A stretch of 64,000 nucleotides of DNA from Actinomycetospora lemnae (GTDB lineage Bacteria; Actinomycetota; Actinomycetes; Mycobacteriales; Pseudonocardiaceae): NCBI RefSeq assembly GCF_028737315.1, contig NZ_JAQZAO010000009.1, forward strand, positions 186,001 through 250,000. The letters are read 5' to 3'. The position numbers and the translations under genes are program-made. Below the pieces are notes generated by a model. The model was not told the origin of the DNA. It searched no databases and saw nothing but the letters and a program-made list of their open reading frames with translations. Shown here in pieces: positions 59,491-64,000 of the stretch; the first letter of the stretch is position 1; each line of letters opens with the position of its first letter.

Positions 59491-61148
59491 GTGCGCTTCA
59501 GCCGCAGCGAGCGCAGGCGGTTGAGGGCCGCGGCGACCTCGTGACGGCGGGGGCGGGCGATGTCCTCGGACCGCCCGTCGAGCAGGGCGTCCAGGCCCCG
59601 CCGGTCGAGCTCGGCGTCGAGCAGGTCGAGCCCCTCGGCCAGGGTGATCGTGCCGTCGAGCACCCCGTCCCCGAGCAGCGCGAGCGCCCGCCCGATGCCC
59701 GCGACCTGCGAACGGTCGGTGATCTGCTCGACGGCGGTGAGGTCGATGTCGTCCTCGCCGAAGGTCAGCCGGTCGCGGCCCCGCGCGCTGATCTTGCGCT
59801 TGCCGCGCGCGGTCGGGTCGAGCGAGGCGGGGTCGACGACGCGCGGGCTCACCGCCGGGAAGCCGGTGTGCTCCACGGCGCGCGACGTGCCCGAGGCGGC
59901 GATCTCGTGGGCGCGCGCGGTGACGTCCGAGGCGCGGTAGGCGTCCATCATGATCACGGTGTCGGCGACGCCGAGGTAGTCGCCCGACCCGCCCATGACC
60001 AGCACCGTCGACACCCCGTGCTCGGCGTGCAGCGGCCGGACGCGCTCCACGAACGGCACGAGCGGCTCGGTCGCGATCAGCTGCTGCATCCGGGCGTCGC
60101 GGATCATCATGTTCGTCGCCGACGTGTCCTCGTCGATGAGCAGCACGTCCGCGCCCGCCTCCACCGCCTCGACCGTCGATGCGGCCTGGCTGGTGGAGCC
60201 CGAGGCGTTGGTCGTCGAGAAGTCGTCGGTCGGCTCGCCGGAGGGCAGGTGGGCGACGAACGCGGACACGTCGTCGTGGACCACCGCGCGCCCGTCCTCG
60301 GCGCGCAGCTTCACCGCGTCGGGCCGCGTGACCACCTGCTCGCGCCCGTCGCCGGGCTCGTGGTCGTAGACGCCCGCCTCGATCGCGCGCAGCAGCGTCG
60401 ACTTGCCGTGGTAGCCGCCGCCGACGATCAGCGTGACGCCCTCCGGCACCCCCAGACCGCTCACCTCGCCGGCGTTCGGCGCCGTCAGCGTCACCCGCAG
60501 CGCGTCCGGCCCGGCGAACGGCGTCGCGTCCTCCATCGGCCGGTCGTCGACGCCGCTGCGCCGTGGCAGCACCGCGCCGTCGGCGACGAAGGCCACCAGC
60601 CCGCGCTCGGCCAGCGCCCCGCGGAGGGCGACGGCGTCCTCGACGGTCTCGACGAACCGCCGCGCCGCCGCGTGGTCGGCGCCGTGCACGGCGTCGCGCA
60701 CCGCGGCCGGGAGCGTCTCGCCGAGCAGCGTCGCGGCCTCGCGCCCGAGGATCCGCCGCTTCGGGCCCGGGAACGGCACGCCGACCTCGAGCACCACGAC
60801 ACCGTCGTCGCGGACCGTGCCGGCGCTGCGGTCGAGCACCTCGGGCCCGCCGGCGTCGACGTGCACCGGCGTGCCCCGCAGCGCCCGGCGCAGCCCGCGC
60901 AGCAGGAAGGCCGCCAGGGCCCGCCGGCGGTCGGGGGTGGCGTCGAGGTCGGCGGGCAGCCCGGCGTCGGAGACGGTGACGCGGACGCGGCTCGGCGGCG
61001 CGAACGGGTCGGCCTGGACGCGGAGCACCTCGAGCTCGACGCCCGCGACCCGCCACGCCCCGCTCAGCGACCTGTAGCGCCCGTAGCTCGCGCCGTCGAG
61101 GGAGCGCAGGGACGCGGCCAGGTCGTCGCGGGGAGCCATGGTCGGCAT
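59487..61148 (-). CDS. ABC-class predicted ATPase (PF09818-like)
   Basis: The 553-residue protein has the family's N-terminal part (LDGASYGRYRSLSGAWRVAG) and a P-loop VTLIVGGGYHGKSTLLRAIE. A signature-like DDFSTTNASGSTSQA, Walker B ADVLLIDEDTSATNMM and VLVMGGSGDYLGVADTVIMM follow. This is the predicted ABC-class ATPase found in many bacteria and often of unknown function, cytosolic, without membrane parts. ATGs at 61148 and 61139 are both possible; no clear ribosome site separates them. Confidence 0.85.
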   Translation of the reverse strand: MPTMAPRDDLAASLRSLDGASYGRYRSLSGAWRVAGVELEVLRVQADPFAPPSRVRVTVSDAGLPADLDATPDRRRALAAFLLRGLRRALRGTPVHVDAGGPEVLDRSAGTVRDDGVVVLEVGVPFPGPKRRILGREAATLLGETLPAAVRDAVHGADHAAARRFVETVEDAVALRGALAERGLVAFVADGAVLPRRSGVDDRPMEDATPFAGPDALRVTLTAPNAGEVSGLGVPEGVTLIVGGGYHGKSTLLRAIEAGVYDHEPGDGREQVVTRPDAVKLRAEDGRAVVHDDVSAFVAHLPSGEPTDDFSTTNASGSTSQAASTVEAVEAGADVLLIDEDTSATNMMIRDARMQQLIATEPLVPFVERVRPLHAEHGVSTVLVMGGSGDYLGVADTVIMMDAYRASDVTARAHEIAASGTSRAVEHTGFPAVSPRVVDPASLDPTARGKRKISARGRDRLTFGEDDIDLTAVEQITDRSQVAGIGRALALLGDGVLDGTITLAEGLDLLDAELDRRGLDALLDGRSEDIARPRRHEVAAALNRLRSLRLKRT

Positions 61149-61243
61149 GGTGCCCACGCGCCGGGCACCTCACGCGCGTCCCCCGACAGGGCGGTGTCGA
61201 CGACGACCTCGGGCCGGTCGCGGAACCACTTCACTGTCCGATT

Positions 61244-61263
61244 CGTTCTCGGTAAGGAGAACG
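61244..61263 (+). promoter_or_regulatory. hairpin holding an orphan Shine-Dalgarno
   Basis: CGTTCTC, six bases GGTAAG, then GAGAACG form a perfect 7-bp stem whose loop and right arm contain AAGGAGA, seven bases before ATG 61265. Direct repeats ACTGTCCG at 61233-61240 and 61271-61278 flank it. It could be an operator or an RNA switch that hides the ribosome site. Confidence 0.4.
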
Positions 61264-61408
61264 GATGATGACTGTCCGGAGACACCCGCATGCGGGGAGT
61301 GCCCCGCACCACGGGAGAATCCGGGCGGACGCATCGCCCACGGAGCCGTGGCGGTGCGGGACGGGGGGCCAGCGTGATCGTCGAGAGCACCAGGGGGACC
61401 GGCGGCGC

Positions 61409-62518
61409 ATGACCACGATCCGGCCGATGCGTCGCGACGACGTCCCCGCGGCGGCCGCCCTGTTCGAAGCCCGGTCCCGCTCCGGATCCACCGAGGCACC
61501 CGCACCGCTCGTGGCGTTCCTGGAGCGCCAGTCCTTCGACGCCCCGTGGCTCGACGACGACCTCCCGTCCCTCGTCGCCGAGGACCGCGACGGACGCCTC
61601 ATCGGCTTCCAGGCGGTGAATCCGCGCCGGCTGCGCGTCGACTCCCGACCGGTCCGCCTCGCGTGCGGCGGGCCGATGGTGATCGACCCCGAGCACCCCG
61701 GCACCGGCATGCTCCTCACGCGCGCCTTCCTCGCCGGGCCGCAGGACGTGACCCTCACCGACGGGGGCTCGGACTCGATGCACCACCTCTGGACGACCCT
61801 GCGCGGTCGGGTGCGGGCGACGGCGTCGTTCCAGTGGCAGCGGTTCCTGCGTCCCGGCGGCGCCGTGACGGCCCTGCTCCGCGAGCGGGGACGCGCGCTG
61901 CCGCACCCCGTGGCCCGCGCCGTCGCCGCCGGTGACGGGCCGCTGCGCCGGCTGCCCCGCGTCGGGAACCGGTTGCGCGCCTCCACACCCGAGGACCTGA
62001 CCGCCGAGCCCCTCACGGTCGAGGCGCTGCTCGAGCAGATGAGCGCGGCCCCGCGGCGCTGGCGGCTGTTCCCCGACTACGACGAGTGCTACCTGCGGTG
62101 GCTGTTCGACGAGCTGGAGACCGTCACCCCCGCCCGCGGCCGCCTCGTCGCGCAGCTGGTGCGCACCGGCGCCGGCCGGGTCGCGGGCTGGTACGTGTAC
62201 TTCCTGCCGGTGGGCGGTACCGCCCAGGTCCAGCAGATCGCGTCGACCGGGCCCGACCCGGGACCCGTGCTCGACCACCTCCTGGCCCACGCCGACGCGC
62301 ACGGCGCCGCGGCGGTCGCGGGCCGGCTCGAGCCGTCGCTGGTGGCCGCCGTCCGGCGGCGCCGCTGCCTGATCCGTCCGGCGACGTGGTCGCTGGTCCA
62401 CGCCGACGACGACGGGCTCCTGGGGCTCCTCGAGTCGTCCGACGCACTGCTCACCCGCCTCGACGGGGAGTGGTGGATGGCCCCGCACCTGCTCTGGCGA
62501 GGAGGGAACTCCGCATGA
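61409..62518 (+). CDS. GNAT-type N-acyltransferase
   Basis: The 369-residue protein starts TTIRPMRRDDVPAAAALFEA, a classic GNAT opening, followed by LVAEDRDGRLIGFQAVNPRR and VIDPEHPGTGMLLTRAFLAG (acetyl-CoA region). A second acyltransferase-like half ends WYVYFLPVGGTAQVQQIAST. The size and two-part layout fit biosynthetic acyltransferases. ATG 61409 fits the domain, but an in-frame ATG at 61265 has a much better ribosome site (AAGGAG) and would add 48 nondescript residues. ATGA overlap with the next gene. Confidence 0.8.
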   Translation: MTTIRPMRRDDVPAAAALFEARSRSGSTEAPAPLVAFLERQSFDAPWLDDDLPSLVAEDRDGRLIGFQAVNPRRLRVDSRPVRLACGGPMVIDPEHPGTGMLLTRAFLAGPQDVTLTDGGSDSMHHLWTTLRGRVRATASFQWQRFLRPGGAVTALLRERGRALPHPVARAVAAGDGPLRRLPRVGNRLRASTPEDLTAEPLTVEALLEQMSAAPRRWRLFPDYDECYLRWLFDELETVTPARGRLVAQLVRTGAGRVAGWYVYFLPVGGTAQVQQIASTGPDPGPVLDHLLAHADAHGAAAVAGRLEPSLVAAVRRRRCLIRPATWSLVHADDDGLLGLLESSDALLTRLDGEWWMAPHLLWRGGNSA

Positions 62519-63531
62519 GCCTGACCGTCTACTCGACGTGCCCACAGTCCAAGGACGTGCCGGCACCCGACTACCTCGACGCGGTCGCCGCGACCGCGCG
62601 GTGGAGCGAGGAGGCGGGCTGCGCCGGCATGCTCGTCTACACCGACAACGGGATCGCCGACCCGTGGCTGGTGGCCCAGACGGCCATCACCGCGACCGAG
62701 CGCCTCGCCCCGCTCGTCGCCGTGCAGCCGGTGTACATGCACCCGTACACGGCGGCGTCGATGGTCTCCTCGCTCGCGTACCTGCACGGCCGGGCGGTGC
62801 ACCTGAACATGCTGGCCGGGGGGTTCAGGAACGACCTGCTCGCGCTGGGCGACACCACCGAGCACGACGACCGCTACGCCCGCACGGTCGAGTACACGCA
62901 GATCCTCACCGCCCTGCTGCGCGGCGAGACCGTGACCCGCGAGGGTCGGTGGCACACGGTGGAGAACCTCAAGCTCGCCCCGGCGCTGCCGCCCGAGCTC
63001 ATGCCCGAGGTGCTGATCTCGGGCTCCTCGCCCGCCGGGCGCGCCGCGGCGGCGGAGATCGGCGCGACGCCCATCCGCTACCCCGAGCCGCTCGGCACGG
63101 CGCCCGACGGTGACACCCCCACCGGCGGCGGCGTCCGCATGGGCATCATCGCCCGCGACGACGCCGACGAGGCGTGGCGCGTCGCGCACGAGCGCTTCCC
63201 CGCCGACCGCACGGGCCAGGTCGCACACGCGATGGCCATGCGCGTGTCGGACTCGCACTGGCACCACCAGCTCACGGCCGCCGCGAAGACACCGCCGGCC
63301 GCGCCGGCGGACCTCGACGCCGAGCCCGAGCCCTACTGGCTAGGCCCGTTCGAGAACTACCAGTCGTTCTGCCCCTACCTCGTCGGCTCGCACGACCGGG
63401 TCGCCGCCGAGGTCGCCCGCTACGTCGAGCGCGGCACGGAGGTGTTCGTGCTGGACATCCCACCCGCACCCGAGGACCTCGGGCACGCCGGCGAGGTGTT
63501 CGCCCGGGCCGGGGCGGCGGTGCGCGCATGA
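62515..63531 (+). CDS. LLM-class flavin-dependent monooxygenase
   Basis: The 338-residue TIM-barrel protein has the bacterial luciferase/SsuD pattern: EEAGCAGMLVYTDNGIADPW, VAVQPVYMHPYTAASMVSSL, AVHLNMLAGGFRNDLLALGD, then DDRYARTVEYTQILTALLRG and PEVLISGSSPAGRAAAAE. It uses FMNH2 and oxygen. In an operon with a GNAT and an AMP-forming ligase it probably oxidises a biosynthetic intermediate (for example N-hydroxylation or C-hydroxylation). Both ends overlap its neighbours (ATGA). Confidence 0.9.
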   Translation: MSLTVYSTCPQSKDVPAPDYLDAVAATARWSEEAGCAGMLVYTDNGIADPWLVAQTAITATERLAPLVAVQPVYMHPYTAASMVSSLAYLHGRAVHLNMLAGGFRNDLLALGDTTEHDDRYARTVEYTQILTALLRGETVTREGRWHTVENLKLAPALPPELMPEVLISGSSPAGRAAAAEIGATPIRYPEPLGTAPDGDTPTGGGVRMGIIARDDADEAWRVAHERFPADRTGQVAHAMAMRVSDSHWHHQLTAAAKTPPAAPADLDAEPEPYWLGPFENYQSFCPYLVGSHDRVAAEVARYVERGTEVFVLDIPPAPEDLGHAGEVFARAGAAVRA

Positions 63532-64000
63532 GCCGCCCCGCCGGCCACCTGCAGGACCTCCTCGCCGACAGCGCCCAGCGGCACGCCGACCGGCCCGCGC
63601 TGGTCGGCACCGACGAGACGATGACCTACGCCGAGCTCGACGGGGCGGTGAACCGGGTCGCGCACGTGCTGCTCGGCCACGGCCTGACGCCCGGCGCGCG
63701 GGTGGCGGTGCTCGCGGAGAAGGCGCCGTGGACCATCGCCGCGCTGATCGGGACGCTGCGCGCGGGCGGGGCCTACGTGCCCGTCGACCCGGCGGGGCCG
63801 GCGTCGCGGGTGGCGCGGATCGTCGGGGCGGCCGAGCCCGAGATCGTGCTCGTGGACGCGGCGTCGCGGCCGCTGCTCGACGAGGTGCTCGCCGAGCTGC
63901 CGACCGCGCTGCTGGGTCGTCCACCGCTGGTCGGGGCCCTCGACACGCAGGACGGGGTCGCGTTCGGCCGGGAGGACCTGGTCCTGGCGCCGACCGCGGG
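63528..64000 (+). CDS. AMP-forming acyl/aminoacyl ligase, 5' part only
   Basis: The 157 visible codons encode the N-terminus of an adenylate-forming enzyme: LLADSAQRHADRPALVGTDE, MTYAELDGAVNRVAHVLL, VAVLAEKAPWTIAALIGTLR and AGGAYVPVDPAGPASRVARI. The AGGAYVPVDP motif is the A2-type motif of NRPS-like adenylation domains. The gene continues past the window, so its full domain order is unknown. The ATG overlaps the monooxygenase stop. Confidence 0.85.
   Translation, partial: MSRPAGHLQDLLADSAQRHADRPALVGTDETMTYAELDGAVNRVAHVLLGHGLTPGARVAVLAEKAPWTIAALIGTLRAGGAYVPVDPAGPASRVARIVGAAEPEIVLVDAASRPLLDEVLAELPTALLGRPPLVGALDTQDGVAFGREDLVLAPTA

Overview
The window is very GC-rich (I estimate above 70 %), with GTG starts, ATGA/GTGA stop-start overlaps and strong GC bias at codon third positions. 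The gene families present (ECF sigma factor, LAL-type LuxR regulators, DUF5994, an RGCIC mini-protein, the PRC/DUF2382, DUF2188 and OmpA stress set, and a LigD-type polymerase domain) point to a filamentous-type actinobacterium, most like Pseudonocardiaceae. I see no CRISPR array, insertion sequence, rRNA or intact tRNA.

Layout. 0.1-1.9 kb: a coupled methyltransferase and nitrilase. 2.1-2.5 kb: scar tissue, made of the 3' half of a tRNA-Arg(CCG) with its terminator and a decayed ArsR-type fragment. 2.5-8.55 kb: an arsenic/sulfur-type island with an ArsM-like methyltransferase carrying an in-frame UGA at its conserved cysteine position, an ArsR-rhodanese fusion, a divergent persulfide-dioxygenase-like MBL-rhodanese protein, two MFS transporters and a methyltransferase cut off after its SAM motif. 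8.6-18 kb: GNAT protein; a coupled operon of ECF sigma factor, 104-residue protein and TrkA-type channel; a LAL regulator; a GH15 glycosidase; an APC permease; and a small zinc-finger protein. 18.1-25.6 kb: a pyridine-nucleotide-disulfide oxidoreductase coupled to a CPA2 antiporter, then a redox operon (hypothetical, SDR, cyclase, GMC oxidoreductase, SDR).

25.6-33.6 kb: a RibD-type reductase, small proteins, a SpoIIE-type phosphatase, and four minus-strand envelope/stress genes, several with strong hairpin terminators. 34-41 kb: a FabH-like synthase; a GDT1-family Mn exporter behind a recognisable yybP-ykoY manganese riboswitch; an SDR/MerR divergent pair; an ABM-fold monooxygenase; a second large LuxR ATPase; and a frameshifted 2OG-Fe(II) oxygenase. 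41.3-47.1 kb: a LysR-controlled N-demethylation operon (MSOX-like flavin oxidase, Rieske oxygenase, its reductase and a DddP-like M24 protein). It reads as degradation of a betaine-type quaternary amine and perhaps a sulfonium analogue.

47.1-61.2 kb: mixed housekeeping and accessory genes, including a phosphodiesterase-type phosphatase, a tiny Trp/Cys-rich peptide gene, HdeD protein, class A beta-lactamase lipoprotein, metallophosphoesterase, SGNH hydrolase, SDR, RraA-like and BKACE enzymes, a PrmC-like methyltransferase with an altered NPPY motif, a LigD polymerase domain, an L,D-transpeptidase and a PF09818-type ATPase. 61.2-64 kb: GNAT, LLM flavin monooxygenase and AMP-forming ligase genes overlap start-to-stop and look like the beginning of a biosynthetic operon that runs off the window.
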